Source of the DNA: Marivirga harenae
GTDB lineage: Bacteria; Bacteroidota; Bacteroidia; Cytophagales; Cyclobacteriaceae
Assembly: GCF_030534335.1 (NCBI RefSeq)
Contig: NZ_CP130565.1
Coordinates: 1,447,501-1,511,500, forward strand
Length of the DNA stretch: 64,000 bases
Reading direction: 5' to 3'
Shown here: one piece after another, positions 17,782 through 27,694 of the stretch
How the letters are laid out: each line of letters opens with the position of its first letter
Numbering within the stretch: the stretch's first letter is position 1
Notes under the pieces: generated by a model
What the model was told of the DNA's origin: nothing
The model's database searches: none
The model's input: the letters and a program-made list of their open reading frames with translations, nothing else
Program-made: the position numbers and the translations under genes

Positions 17782-18990
17782 ATGACCAACACCGCCATCA
17801 GCGTACAAGGCTTAGGCAAGAACTACATCATCGGCCATAAAAAAGAAGGAGACTTCCGACATGCCATTGGCAATAAGCTGAAGAACATCTTCAAGCCCGA
17901 TGCCAGCGAGAAAGAAGTCTTTTGGGCACTGAAAGACATTGACTTTGAAATCAAACATGGAGAGGCTGTTGGAATAATTGGCAGGAACGGAGCAGGCAAA
18001 AGCACTCTCTTGAAAATACTCAGCCGCATTACAGACCCAAGCACAGGACGCTTTGAAATAAATGGACGTGTGTCCTCTTTATTGGAAGTAGGGACTGGTT
18101 TTCATGCAGAACTTTCAGGCAGGGAAAACATCTATCTCAATGGCACCATATTGGGCATGAAAAGAGCCGAAATCAGACAAAAATTTGATGAAATAGTGGA
18201 TTTCAGCGGAGTAGAAAAGTTTTTGGATACGCCCGTTAAACACTACAGCTCTGGTATGAAAGTACGCTTGGCTTTTTCGGTGGCTGCCCACCTTGAACCC
18301 GAAATTCTAATTGTTGATGAGGTGCTGGCTGTAGGAGATGCCGAATTCCAAAAGAAGTGCTTAGGCAAAATGGATCAGGTAAGTAAAAATGAGGGGAGGA
18401 CGGTGATATTTGTGAGTCATAATATGGGGGCGGTGCAAACTCTTTGTCAGAATGGAATTTTCTTGCTTGATGGCAGGATAAATTTTCATGATACAATTGA
18501 CAAAACCATACAGGAATATTTGGGAAGTGTGAAACATGCCACTACTTCAAATTCTTGGATAAAAGAAAAACTTGATACTAAACTACCATTAGAAATAGTT
18601 GGTGTTACAGTTTTCGTTGAAGGCAAGCAGCCAATGCACAAGTTACGAGTGATAACAAAGTTGAATTCAAATACTAGGCATTTACCTGCTTTTATAGCTT
18701 TCAATATATATTCGATTGAAAACGTTCCGATTTTTCAGGCTATACCTACAGAGAAACCTTTTATCAATTATAATAAAGAGACTGAGATTGATTCTGAGAT
18801 AGTTTTACCTCCCTTAATTCCGGGTAGTTATACGGTTTCAGTATGGGTTGGCTCTCATTACTCTGACACTTTTAGTTGGGAAAAAGAGCGTGTTTCATTT
18901 GAGATAGATACCTCTCCTATTAGTGCAAGAACGCAGCCGCATTCCCACAAAAATGGTTACATAGTACCTCATTCTAAACTGATTACATGA
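17782..18990 (+). CDS. wzt: Polysaccharide export ATPase (Wzt type)
   Basis: 402 residues. The nucleotide-binding domain (about 1-250) has Walker A GRNGAGKST at 67-75, the signature YSSGMKVRLAFSVA, Walker B ILIVDEVLAVGDAEFQKK and H-loop VSHNM. The extra EVFWALKDIDFEI start is typical for TagH/Wzt. Residues about 260-400 form a C-terminal beta-sandwich of the Wzt_C kind that recognises the end of the glycan. This suggests an O-antigen whose chain end is modified, which fits the methyltransferase genes that follow. The next start codon overlaps its stop (ATGA). Confidence 0.92.
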   Translation: MTNTAISVQGLGKNYIIGHKKEGDFRHAIGNKLKNIFKPDASEKEVFWALKDIDFEIKHGEAVGIIGRNGAGKSTLLKILSRITDPSTGRFEINGRVSSLLEVGTGFHAELSGRENIYLNGTILGMKRAEIRQKFDEIVDFSGVEKFLDTPVKHYSSGMKVRLAFSVAAHLEPEILIVDEVLAVGDAEFQKKCLGKMDQVSKNEGRTVIFVSHNMGAVQTLCQNGIFLLDGRINFHDTIDKTIQEYLGSVKHATTSNSWIKEKLDTKLPLEIVGVTVFVEGKQPMHKLRVITKLNSNTRHLPAFIAFNIYSIENVPIFQAIPTEKPFINYNKETEIDSEIVLPPLIPGSYTVSVWVGSHYSDTFSWEKERVSFEIDTSPISARTQPHSHKNGYIVPHSKLIT

Positions 18991-19682
18991 TTAAGAAAAT
19001 TATAAAGTTCACTGTTAGTAAACTTGGATATAAAATTAAGGCTAAGCATCCTTTTGAAGATCTAGGGGCTAAGCTATATTCGAAATATTGTAAATTTACA
19101 ATGATTCCTCATGATTTGTATGTTGATAACATTGAATTAGTATCGGGTTTTTCAAATGTCGATGGGTGTATTGTAGAATGCGGGGTATGGAGAGGCGGAA
19201 TGAGTGCAGGCATGGCAGAAGTATTTTCAAATAGAAGGGTTTACCTATTTGATAGTTTTGAAGGATTGCCTGATGCTAAGGAGATTGATGGTGAAGCCGC
19301 ATTAAAATGGCAAAAAAATATCAATGGACCAAATTACCACGATAATTGTACAGCAGAAATTAAGGAAGCTGAAGAGGCCATGCTATTAAGCGGTGCAGAA
19401 TTTGAATTAGTTAAAGGGTGGTTTAAGGTAACTCTTCCAAATTACAAGTTTGAAGAAAAAATAGCTATTCTCAGATTGGATGCAGACTGGTATGACTCTA
19501 CTATGGAGTGTTTAGACAACTTATTTCCAAAGGTAATTAGAGGTGGAGTCATAATTTTCGATGACTATTACACTTGGGACGGTTGCAGTAGGGCTTTGCA
19601 TGATTTCTTGAGCAAAACTAAATCAACATCAAGGATTCATAAAACTGCAAAGGGGTTGTCATATATAATTAAACAAGATTAA
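18987..19682 (+). CDS. TylF/MycF-like sugar O-methyltransferase
   Basis: 231 residues. Motif VECGVWRGGMSAGMAEVF (SAM binding), then YLFDSFEGLPDAKEIDGEAALKW, ILRLDADWYDSTMECLDNLFPKVIRGGVIIFDDYYTWDGCSRAL: the metal-dependent TylF family that methylates sugar hydroxyls. In an export locus with a Wzt_C domain it is a candidate for capping or modifying the glycan (inference). It overlaps wzt by four bases and its stop overlaps the next start. Confidence 0.85.
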   Translation: MIKKIIKFTVSKLGYKIKAKHPFEDLGAKLYSKYCKFTMIPHDLYVDNIELVSGFSNVDGCIVECGVWRGGMSAGMAEVFSNRRVYLFDSFEGLPDAKEIDGEAALKWQKNINGPNYHDNCTAEIKEAEEAMLLSGAEFELVKGWFKVTLPNYKFEEKIAILRLDADWYDSTMECLDNLFPKVIRGGVIIFDDYYTWDGCSRALHDFLSKTKSTSRIHKTAKGLSYIIKQD

Positions 19683-20410
19683 TGCAGAAACTATATATTC
19701 ATACTGAAGATATACATAACACCAAGGCTGCTGAACTCATTGTCCCACTTATTGATAGCATATTTTCTCCTGAAAGTATTTTAGACATTGGATGTGGTTT
19801 GGGTACTTGGTTAAAAGTGTTTTATGAAAAGAGAGACATTACAGATATTCTAGGGTTGGACGGTAGTTATTTAGATAAATCAAAATTAGTTATAAAAGAT
19901 GAGTTCTTTCAAGAGGCTGATTTAAGGTATAAAATAGATTTAGATCGTGATTTTGATTTGGTTTTATGTCTAGAGGTTGCTGAACATTTACCTGAGGAAG
20001 TGAGTGATACATTAATAGAGACCCTATGTAGGCATTCGAATAATATTGTTTTTTCAGCAGCAATTCCTGGACAAGGAGGCCAAAACCACATCAATGAACA
20101 ATGGCCTCAATATTGGGCTGACAAATTTATTAAGTATGGCTACAAACGATACGATTTGATTCGGCCGAAAGTCTGGAACAACCCAAAGGTAGATGTTTGG
20201 TATCGGCAGAATATGTTTGTTTTCAGTAAAGAGGTTATTCAAGAAGAGCCTCATACTGTTATAGCAGAAATCCACCCCGATTTGTGGGATTTAAAAATTA
20301 AATCGCTTGAGAAGACTCTAGCTTCAGAAAATAGTTTTGAAGACGGTTCCGCAGGAATCAAAAGATCTTTCAGAGCATTAAAAAATGCTATTTACAATAA
20401 ATTAAAGTAA
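19682..20410 (+). CDS. SAM-dependent methyltransferase
   Basis: 242 residues. Rossmann-type SAM motif SILDIGCGLGTWLKVF, an acidic LGLDGSYLD after strand 2, and LVLCLEVAEHLPEE as motif post-I; a class I methyltransferase. The region NIVFSAAIPGQGGQNHINEQWPQYW resembles the FkbM/Methyltransf_23-type sugar methyltransferases found in polysaccharide loci. The start ATG shares one base with the previous stop. The C-terminal about 30 residues are basic and may contact the membrane or the glycan carrier. Confidence 0.78.
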   Translation: MQKLYIHTEDIHNTKAAELIVPLIDSIFSPESILDIGCGLGTWLKVFYEKRDITDILGLDGSYLDKSKLVIKDEFFQEADLRYKIDLDRDFDLVLCLEVAEHLPEEVSDTLIETLCRHSNNIVFSAAIPGQGGQNHINEQWPQYWADKFIKYGYKRYDLIRPKVWNNPKVDVWYRQNMFVFSKEVIQEEPHTVIAEIHPDLWDLKIKSLEKTLASENSFEDGSAGIKRSFRALKNAIYNKLK

Positions 20411-20411
20411 A

Positions 20412-21410
20412 ATGACATCTCCATTAGTTTCTGTTCTAATGCCTGTATATAATTCTGAAAGGTATTTAGAAGATGCAATTGAAAGCATACTAAATCAAAC
20501 GCTTTTTGATTTTGAATTCTTAATTTTTGATGATGGCTCAACCGACAAATCGAAGGAAATTATACAAAAATATGCTATCAGCGACAAGAGAATTAAACCG
20601 TACTTTAGTAAGGAGAACCGGGGCTACGTTGTACATTTGAATAAGGGAATTGAACTGGCAAGGGGAGAATACATCGCAAGAATGGACAGCGATGATATTT
20701 CAATGCCGGACAGATTGCAAGTACAATTAGACTATCTGAATAAAAATAGTGGTATTATAATATGCGGAACTGAATCTATTAGCATAGATGAAAACGGAAG
20801 GTCACTTGGCTGGCCGAAACGACTAACAGAACCTAGTGATTTGTTCTTTATCAGCTTTTTTATCAACCCACTTGCACACCCTACGGTGATGTACAGCAAA
20901 GAGGCTATCATTAAATTGGGCGGGTATAATCCAAAAAAACTACCTTCAGAGGATTATGATTTATGGACAAGAGCTATTCTTGTGGGCAAACTAGGAAATA
21001 TAGACCAGCCTTTATTAAAATATAGGCAACACAATCAATCAATTACTGCAAGAAAAAGAGAAATACAAAGAAGTAATTCTAATGAGACTTTACGTACTTT
21101 ATGGTTCGATGCCTTGCATGTCGAGCTTAGTACAGAGGAAACCTTATTTCTGAGAAATTTTCACAAGGGATATGATATGCTCCCTCCCAATAGGACTTAC
21201 GCTCTCTACAAGAAACTACGGAAGCTCAAAAGATACCATAAAAGTAAAAATTCTAAGATTAGCCCAGCAAGTTCCGAATTTTACAATAAGAGGGTTGTTT
21301 ATCTCCTCTTAATCAGTAGACGACATTCCTTTTTGCAGTTTTCCAACTTTTTAGTAAAACTGCTATGTACTGAGCCTTTGGTTCTTCGAAACTATCTTTT
21401 AAATAAATGA
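20412..21410 (+). CDS. GT2 family glycosyltransferase
   Basis: 332 residues. The N-terminal GT-A domain shows LVSVLMPVYNSERYLEDAIESILNQT, FDDGSTDKS, and the metal-binding RMDSDD (DxD). The acceptor side contains PSEDYDLWTRAI. Transfers a sugar from a nucleotide sugar to the growing glycan at the cytoplasmic face. The C-terminal 100 residues are basic and hydrophobic and may lie on the membrane. Starts one base after the methyltransferase stop; four-base overlap with the next gene. Confidence 0.88.
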   Translation: MTSPLVSVLMPVYNSERYLEDAIESILNQTLFDFEFLIFDDGSTDKSKEIIQKYAISDKRIKPYFSKENRGYVVHLNKGIELARGEYIARMDSDDISMPDRLQVQLDYLNKNSGIIICGTESISIDENGRSLGWPKRLTEPSDLFFISFFINPLAHPTVMYSKEAIIKLGGYNPKKLPSEDYDLWTRAILVGKLGNIDQPLLKYRQHNQSITARKREIQRSNSNETLRTLWFDALHVELSTEETLFLRNFHKGYDMLPPNRTYALYKKLRKLKRYHKSKNSKISPASSEFYNKRVVYLLLISRRHSFLQFSNFLVKLLCTEPLVLRNYLLNK

Positions 21411-22429
21411 GTACCGTCAAACCCTTAGTATCAATCATAATGCCTGCATATAATGCGGAAGAATATATTCATCAAGCTATTGAATCTATTGTCAACCAAA
21501 CATATGATCATTGGGAGCTTTTGATTTGTGATGATGGTTCTACGGATAAGACATGCAAAGTAATTAGCGATTTTTCGGATAAAAGGATACAATTGGTTGC
21601 AAAAACGAAAAATACAGGAGCCTTTATTTCAAAAAACCTACTGATAAGTAAGGCAAATGGGTCGTACATCACTTTCTTAGACGCAGATGATATTATGAGT
21701 CCGAGCAGAATAGAACTCCAGTTGAAAGCATTTTCACGAAATGCAAAATTGGGGATGGTTGGCTGTCAGATGGGATATATAAATAAAAATGGTAGAATAA
21801 TAAGGCATAGTAACAGGCCATTAAATTATGAAGATATAATTAAGGATATATACTCAAATAATGTTATTGGTGGGTCTACAATGTTTATAAAAAAGTCAGT
21901 ACTTGATGATATTGGCGGAGGTTTTAGAAGTTATTTTAAAAGACTATCATATCAAGATTATGATCTATCTATTTTAATTGCAGAAAAATATCCATGCTAT
22001 AACTTACCTGATTTTCTATATTACTATAGGCAGCATGATACCTCAATTTCAAAAGTTTGTGACCCAGATAGATTACTTGCCAAGGATCTTGTTATTTATC
22101 TTGCCAAACAACGTAGAGAAAGGGGAACAGATGATCTTATGGAAGGGAAATCTCAACTGGTAGATCAATATTTAAATGAGCTCCGATTGCCATATATCGA
22201 AGATCCTTCTAAAATATACAGGCAGTTTGCGGCTGATTATATGTATGCAGAACTTTATGTCAAAGCAATAAAAACTTCATGGCACAGTATTATCAAACGC
22301 CCTTACCTTGTCAAAAACTGGCGTACCTTTTTTTATTGCGTGCGTATGTCTATATATTTTACATTTACTATTTCTAAACGAGTACCCAATGAATATATTG
22401 TTTATAGCAGATCCGAATTCGATTCATGA
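21407..22429 (+). CDS. GT2 family glycosyltransferase
   Basis: 340 residues. Same GT-A pattern as its neighbour: LVSIIMPAYNAEEYIHQAIESIVNQTYDHWELLICDDGSTDKT and FLDADD as the DxD, with SYQDYDLSILIA at the catalytic-base region. The two genes are paralogues, but the acceptor-side sequences differ, so different linkages are likely. It overlaps the next gene's probable ATG by 41 bases. Confidence 0.88.
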   Translation: MSTVKPLVSIIMPAYNAEEYIHQAIESIVNQTYDHWELLICDDGSTDKTCKVISDFSDKRIQLVAKTKNTGAFISKNLLISKANGSYITFLDADDIMSPSRIELQLKAFSRNAKLGMVGCQMGYINKNGRIIRHSNRPLNYEDIIKDIYSNNVIGGSTMFIKKSVLDDIGGGFRSYFKRLSYQDYDLSILIAEKYPCYNLPDFLYYYRQHDTSISKVCDPDRLLAKDLVIYLAKQRRERGTDDLMEGKSQLVDQYLNELRLPYIEDPSKIYRQFAADYMYAELYVKAIKTSWHSIIKRPYLVKNWRTFFYCVRMSIYFTFTISKRVPNEYIVYSRSEFDS

Positions 22430-23513
22430 TGAAAAATGGATTACTTATTTCACGAATAGTCAAGGGTTTAAAACGTATATAATTGCCAGAAAACCACATT
22501 TTGTAGAATATTCTAATAGAGATTTGAATTCTCTACCTATTATCAAGTCAATTTCCGACTTTTCCTTTTTCTGGATATTTAGAACTATTCGATCAGCTAG
22601 GATTATCAAAAAAACAATTTTGTCCTACGATATTGATGTGATAAATATCCAATATGCTGAGCCAAGTGCTCTTTGGTGCTTACTTAGATGGTATTTTAAA
22701 AAGCCTATGGTAATTACCACATTAGGGACAGACGTACTAAAAACCATCCCTGAGGTGTTTGCAAAAAAGAATTTTATAAATAAACTAGTAGGACCAGCTT
22801 ATCAATATGTATTTAGTAAGGCAGATTGGGTGACAGGAACCTCGCAAAGACAATTAGATTCTATTACTGAATTCTCGGGAAGAAAAGACAAAATGACTGT
22901 CGTGAGGACAGGTGTAGATTTGGAACGACTGAAGACAGATACTAGATCGTTTTTTCCACTTAAAGATGATAAGCCATTTATACTTTTCCCCCGATATATC
23001 AAACCAATTTATAACCATGAATTCTGCTTAAGAGCTATAGACTGGTTACCTATAAAGCTAAAGAAAAAATATAGAATGGTGTTTGTAGGTAAAGACTGTG
23101 GCGACATAGATTATCAAAATAGCTTAATGGAAACCATGTCTAAAATGACTGACGTGGATTTTTCATTTATTGGGAAGCAGAAACAAGAGGCGGTTTTTGA
23201 GCTATATAAAAAATCTGCTTTAGTCGTTATGACGCCTGTGTCAGATGGGAGTCCAGTATCAGCAATGGAGGTACTGCTTTGTGGAGTCAAAATAATACTG
23301 GGTCCATTAGACTATGATCAAGATATTTATTCTGAAAATGTGGTGAGACTAAGTAGTTGGGATCCTACCGAACTTTCAGAAACTATAACGACTCTACTAG
23401 ACGAAAATACTGAGCATGACCCATTATCTCCCGAAGTTTCGAAAATGATGGATATGAAATATAATATGGAGATCGTTGGAAAAATTTACAAGGAATTAGC
23501 TGAAAAAAATTGA
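22389..23513 (+). CDS. GT4-like glycosyltransferase
   Basis: 374 residues from the ATG at 22389 (M-N-I-L-F-I-A-D-P-N-S); an upstream in-frame start at 22308 would add a hydrophobic stretch not seen in the family and overlap the previous gene more. GT-B fold: TTLGTDVLKTIPE in the N-terminal domain, VVRTGVDLERLK at the hinge, and a C-terminal domain with VVMTPVSDGSPVSAMEVLLCGVKIILGP, the nucleotide-sugar binding E-x7-E region. It ends the first tightly linked gene block; the next start is 118 bases away. Confidence 0.83.
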   Translation: MNILFIADPNSIHDEKWITYFTNSQGFKTYIIARKPHFVEYSNRDLNSLPIIKSISDFSFFWIFRTIRSARIIKKTILSYDIDVINIQYAEPSALWCLLRWYFKKPMVITTLGTDVLKTIPEVFAKKNFINKLVGPAYQYVFSKADWVTGTSQRQLDSITEFSGRKDKMTVVRTGVDLERLKTDTRSFFPLKDDKPFILFPRYIKPIYNHEFCLRAIDWLPIKLKKKYRMVFVGKDCGDIDYQNSLMETMSKMTDVDFSFIGKQKQEAVFELYKKSALVVMTPVSDGSPVSAMEVLLCGVKIILGPLDYDQDIYSENVVRLSSWDPTELSETITTLLDENTEHDPLSPEVSKMMDMKYNMEIVGKIYKELAEKN

Positions 23514-23631
23514 CCAAAAAGACATTTCTGTACTTTGTAAGTTTACTCGGCAGTTCTCAAGCCTAGTATGTTTCATGTAACTATGCAGAATGAAAATCTT
23601 TCTAATGAAACAGTTGTTATTATTCTATTAA

Positions 23632-24708
23632 ATGAACCTTCAAAACAAAACCATCCTCCTTATCTCCCCCGAACCTTGGAATCACATCTTTGTTTCTAAG
23701 CATCATTATGCTACTTATTTGGCAAAGAGAGGCAATAAAGTATATTTTTTAAATCCACCTACGGCCCAAGAGTCTTGTGAAGAGACGGAATACCACAATG
23801 TTTTTTCGGTTCACTACCAAGGCTTCATAAAAGGGTTGAGATTTTTTCCTAGCCTTCTGCAAAGGCAACGTATTCGAAAGAAGTTTCAGAAGTTACAAAA
23901 ACGCTGCCGTACGAAATTTGATATCGTTTGGTCTTTTGACAATTCCGTTTTCTTTGATTTTTCGGCTCTGCCGCAAGAAGTCTATTGCATTTCACACATA
24001 GTAGACTTAAATCAGGATTTTAATACTGAGCTAGCAGCTAGTACTGCAAATCTCTGCATAGGCGTTATTCCTCCATTAGTTCAGCGTCTAGCAAAATACA
24101 ATGATAACAGTTTTTTAATAGGTCATGGAGTACAAAAGTTTAATAATCAATACGAGTCAATTACCTTACCAGGTCAAAATACTGTAAAGGCACTTTATAT
24201 TGGTAATATGGATATGCCACATATTGATTGGTCATTAATGAACTTGCTAGTCAATCAATGTCCAAAAGTGGATTTTGTATTTTTAGGAAGTAAAAGTGAG
24301 CACAATCAAGCTATTAATACTCTCATTAAAAAAGCAAATGGATTCTACCTTCCATCTGTTCCAGCAAAGGAACTTCCTCAATACTTAATTACTGCTGATG
24401 TCCTTTTATTAGCTTATCAACTAGCTTATGACAGTGAGTATGCTACTCCTCACAAAATGATGGAATACTTGGCTTCGGGCAAGATGATAATGGCAACCTG
24501 GACAGCAGAATATGAAGAGCTCTATCAAAAAGAGCTTTTTTACATGAGCAAATCAGCGGATGAATATTTAGAACTATTCAAAAATGTAGTCGCTAATTTG
24601 GATGCTTGGAATCATACAGACAAAAAGAAGGATCGAATACATTATGCTTTAAATTATACCTACGATAAACTAATAGAGCGAATGGAGCAATTGATGTCAG
24701 ATGATTGA
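23632..24708 (+). CDS. GT-B fold glycosyltransferase
   Basis: 358 residues. N-terminus ILLISPEPWNHIFVSKHHYATYLAKRGNKVYFLNPP; C-terminal half AKELPQYLITADVLLLAYQ followed by ATPHKMMEYLASGKMIMATW, the family 1/4 nucleotide-sugar site. This resembles the TuaH/GT4-like enzymes of teichuronic acid and capsule loci. Begins after a 118-base gap in which I see no clear promoter, and overlaps the sulfotransferase start by eight bases. Confidence 0.78.
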   Translation: MNLQNKTILLISPEPWNHIFVSKHHYATYLAKRGNKVYFLNPPTAQESCEETEYHNVFSVHYQGFIKGLRFFPSLLQRQRIRKKFQKLQKRCRTKFDIVWSFDNSVFFDFSALPQEVYCISHIVDLNQDFNTELAASTANLCIGVIPPLVQRLAKYNDNSFLIGHGVQKFNNQYESITLPGQNTVKALYIGNMDMPHIDWSLMNLLVNQCPKVDFVFLGSKSEHNQAINTLIKKANGFYLPSVPAKELPQYLITADVLLLAYQLAYDSEYATPHKMMEYLASGKMIMATWTAEYEELYQKELFYMSKSADEYLELFKNVVANLDAWNHTDKKKDRIHYALNYTYDKLIERMEQLMSDD

Positions 24709-25660
24709 AAGAATACTAAATAAACTCTTACGCGAATATAATCGTTTTCGTTGGGGTCATTTCCAATTAAAAAGAGAGCTCGAGCCGAATAATGTTATGA
24801 CCATTGTAGGTGATCCTCGAGGAGGGACAACTTGGTTAGCCGAAATCATACAGTCCATCCCTAAAACAGAAATACTTTGGGAGCCTTTATTGCTAGAAAG
24901 AGAACCCACCTTCAAAAATCTAAATTTCTCCTATCGTCAGTTTATATCTGAAAATGCTTCTGAGCCAAAAATTAAAGCTTCTTTTGAAAAATTATTCTCA
25001 GGTAAGATTTTAAATTCATATTTATGTCAGTTTACTAAGCCTATGGAGATTAAAAATTGTAGCCAATTAGTAGTTAAATTTTGCCGTGCAAATCAACTTT
25101 TACCCTGGCTTACTCACGAGTTTAATTTTAATTACTTGCCTTTATATATTGTGCGTCATCCTTGTGCAGTTGTAGCTAGTCAATTAAAGAAAGGTGGGTG
25201 GGATAAAGTGAGTAATCAATTCGAAATCCCTTATGATAAACCTTACTCTGAATTTTATACTCAACATGAAAGTTATTTATTATCTCTTGACACAAAAATT
25301 AAAAAATTAGCTGCTACTTGGTGCCTTTGTAATTCTGTTCCTTTAAATCATAATGAGAATAACAAAAAATGGATAACTATTACTTATGAATCATTGATTA
25401 TGGATGGAATTCAGCAACTAAAAAGGATCGAAGATAAGTGGAGGATAGAATTTCCAGAATCAGCTTTTTCTAAATTAAATAAGGCAAGTACTTCCACAGT
25501 AAAGGGGAGCCCGATCCTTGATGGTAAAGGTTCTCAATTAAAATATTGGCAAAAGCAACTTTCTGAAAAGCAGATTAATGAAATTAGGGAAGTACTAAAT
25601 TACTTCAAAATTCACCTTTATAATGTAAATTCACCATTACCAACGATTTCTTTCCAGTAA
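24701..25660 (+). CDS. Sulfotransferase family protein
   Basis: 319 residues. The 5'-phosphosulfate loop VGDPRGGTTWLAEII lies near residue 35, and a 3'-phosphate-binding region YIVRHPCAVVASQLKKGGW near residue 155. These are the two PAPS-binding elements of Sulfotransfer domains. In this setting it would add sulfate to a sugar of the exported glycan (inference). Sulfated surface glycans are typical of marine Bacteroidota. No PAPS synthesis genes are in the window. Confidence 0.82.
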   Translation: MIERILNKLLREYNRFRWGHFQLKRELEPNNVMTIVGDPRGGTTWLAEIIQSIPKTEILWEPLLLEREPTFKNLNFSYRQFISENASEPKIKASFEKLFSGKILNSYLCQFTKPMEIKNCSQLVVKFCRANQLLPWLTHEFNFNYLPLYIVRHPCAVVASQLKKGGWDKVSNQFEIPYDKPYSEFYTQHESYLLSLDTKIKKLAATWCLCNSVPLNHNENNKKWITITYESLIMDGIQQLKRIEDKWRIEFPESAFSKLNKASTSTVKGSPILDGKGSQLKYWQKQLSEKQINEIREVLNYFKIHLYNVNSPLPTISFQ

Positions 25661-25664
25661 ATAA

Positions 25665-26501
25665 TTGATTTTGAGAGCACTTATATCTATAATTATTCCA
25701 TTTTATCAGGCCGAAAAATATTTAAATGAAGCTATTGAGTCAGTATTTAATCAAACTCATGAAAACTGGGAGCTATTATTAATAAATGATGGGAGTACAG
25801 ATAACTCAAAAAAAATAGCTTTGTCATTCAATGATAAAAGGATAAGGTATTTTGAACAAGAAAATAATGGGGTGAGTTCAGCAAGAAACCGTGGCTTAAA
25901 AAATATAAGAGGGCATTTTTTTTGTTTTTTAGATGCGGATGATGTTTTAACTATTACAAGTTTAGAACATAGATTAAAGGTTTTTGAAGACAAACCAGAA
26001 GTTACATTTGTAGATGGCCAAGTAGTAAGAATGAATTCACATTTAAATGTAATTTATAATGTTTGGACTCCATCTTTTAGTGGGAATCCATTAACAGATT
26101 TAGTGAAATTAACTGGGAAGTCTTTTTTTGGCCCCACTTGGATGGTAAAGTCAAGCTATGCTAAAGATACGCTTTTAGATGAAAATCTAACTCATGGTGA
26201 GGAGCTATTTTACTATATGAAGTTGTCCAGAAACGGTGGACTTTATTCATTTACAACAGAATCAATTTTATATTATAGAGATAGCCCTAATTCTGTCATG
26301 AATAATTTAAGTGGACTTGAAAATGGATATAGATATATTGAATCAAAACTTAAAAAATGGAAAGAGATTCGTTTTGTTGATCTAGTTATTTTTAGGTTAA
26401 AATTTCTAAAATCGATGACTTTAGATTATTTATCGAAAGGAAGTTTTATAGACGCGATAAGAATCTGGTTTAAAAATAATGAAATTATCAAGGTCAATTG
26501 A
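25665..26501 (+). CDS. GT2 family glycosyltransferase
   Basis: 278 residues. ISIIIPFYQAEKYLNEAIESVFNQTHENWELLLINDGSTDNS and FLDADD mark the GT-A core; the C-terminal part has LTHGEELFYYMKL in the catalytic-base position. It starts at TTG 25665 (a second TTG at 25671 is equally possible), since no ATG is available near the N-terminal strand. The stop overlaps the next TTG start. Confidence 0.87.
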   Translation: MILRALISIIIPFYQAEKYLNEAIESVFNQTHENWELLLINDGSTDNSKKIALSFNDKRIRYFEQENNGVSSARNRGLKNIRGHFFCFLDADDVLTITSLEHRLKVFEDKPEVTFVDGQVVRMNSHLNVIYNVWTPSFSGNPLTDLVKLTGKSFFGPTWMVKSSYAKDTLLDENLTHGEELFYYMKLSRNGGLYSFTTESILYYRDSPNSVMNNLSGLENGYRYIESKLKKWKEIRFVDLVIFRLKFLKSMTLDYLSKGSFIDAIRIWFKNNEIIKVN

Positions 26502-27694
26502 GTAAAATAATTTTATATCTTGGCTATTGGAATTTGGATGATCCATTAACCCATTCTACCATATTTCCCAACTTAAAAATATTAAAAAAGTTAAAAGGGG
26601 TCGAAGAGTTACATTTTGTAAATACTCAAAGAGAAAAACCGAGCAATTTGTCGCAACTATCTTTACAAGAATTACGGGTCAATTATAAACCTATATTTAG
26701 CAAAAATATTAAACCTAATTTGCTCAATAAGATCTATGACTTTAATTATTTCCCGAAGCAAATTATTAAATATTCAAAAGAGAATAATATTAATTTGATA
26801 ATTGCAAGGGGAGCTCCTGCTGGCGTTTTAGCTTTGAAGGCTTCCAAAGTGCTTGAAATTCCATTTATAGTAGAGTCTTACGAACCGCACGCAGAATACA
26901 TGAAATTTTCTGGAACTTGGAAAAGCTACGATCCCCGATATGTTTTTCAAAAGAAATGGGAAAAACAAGTAAAACTTAAGGCTCAGAATATTTTAACAGT
27001 TTCTCAAAATTATAAAAGACAACTAGAAAAGGAAGGGGTAAACCCAAAGAAAATAGAGGTTGTCCCGTGTGTGGTGGAGTTGAGTAAGTTCTACCCTGAT
27101 AGTGATATCAAAATGGAGATGAGAAAGGAACTTAATATTCCAACTGATGCAACGGTTGGAGTTTATGCAGGTAAATTTGGCAATTTATATCACGATAAAG
27201 AAGCTTTTAAACTATTTGAAGAGGCTTCTAATCAGCTTGATAATTTTCATCTATTGCTTTTGAGTAATGAGAAAGATTCATTTATCAATAAAAGACTCAA
27301 GGAATTTAATATCCCCAAAAAAAAACTTATTAAAAAATTTGTCAAACATTCAGAAATGCCCCAATTCTTAAATATTGCAGATTTTGCTTTTGCCACTATC
27401 AAAAGTATGGAAGTTAGTAGGTTTCAGTCCCCAGTGAAAATTGGTGAATACTGGGCTTGTGGATTACCTATACTGCTTTCTCAAGGTATCGGTGATGAAT
27501 CAGATTTTATTGAAAAGGAAAAAGGAGGGATTTTAATAGAGAAATACACACAACTGAACTTACAGAATGTGATAAAAAGACTTAAACATTTATTAGATCT
27601 GCCATTGGATTCTTCGCATTACAGTGCCATAGCAAAGAAATACAGAAATTTCAGTCAGGTTGAATCTATTTATAATAAAGTTTTACTAGAGTGA
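26498..27694 (+). CDS. GT4 family glycosyltransferase
   Basis: 398 residues starting at a TTG that overlaps the upstream stop (TTGA). GT-B enzyme: PFIVESYEPHAEYM in the acceptor domain, VVPCVVELSKFYP at the hinge, VGVYAGKFG opening the donor domain, and VSRFQSPVKIGEYWACGLPILLS as the nucleotide-sugar site. Overlaps galE by four bases. Confidence 0.85.
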   Translation: MSKIILYLGYWNLDDPLTHSTIFPNLKILKKLKGVEELHFVNTQREKPSNLSQLSLQELRVNYKPIFSKNIKPNLLNKIYDFNYFPKQIIKYSKENNINLIIARGAPAGVLALKASKVLEIPFIVESYEPHAEYMKFSGTWKSYDPRYVFQKKWEKQVKLKAQNILTVSQNYKRQLEKEGVNPKKIEVVPCVVELSKFYPDSDIKMEMRKELNIPTDATVGVYAGKFGNLYHDKEAFKLFEEASNQLDNFHLLLLSNEKDSFINKRLKEFNIPKKKLIKKFVKHSEMPQFLNIADFAFATIKSMEVSRFQSPVKIGEYWACGLPILLSQGIGDESDFIEKEKGGILIEKYTQLNLQNVIKRLKHLLDLPLDSSHYSAIAKKYRNFSQVESIYNKVLLE

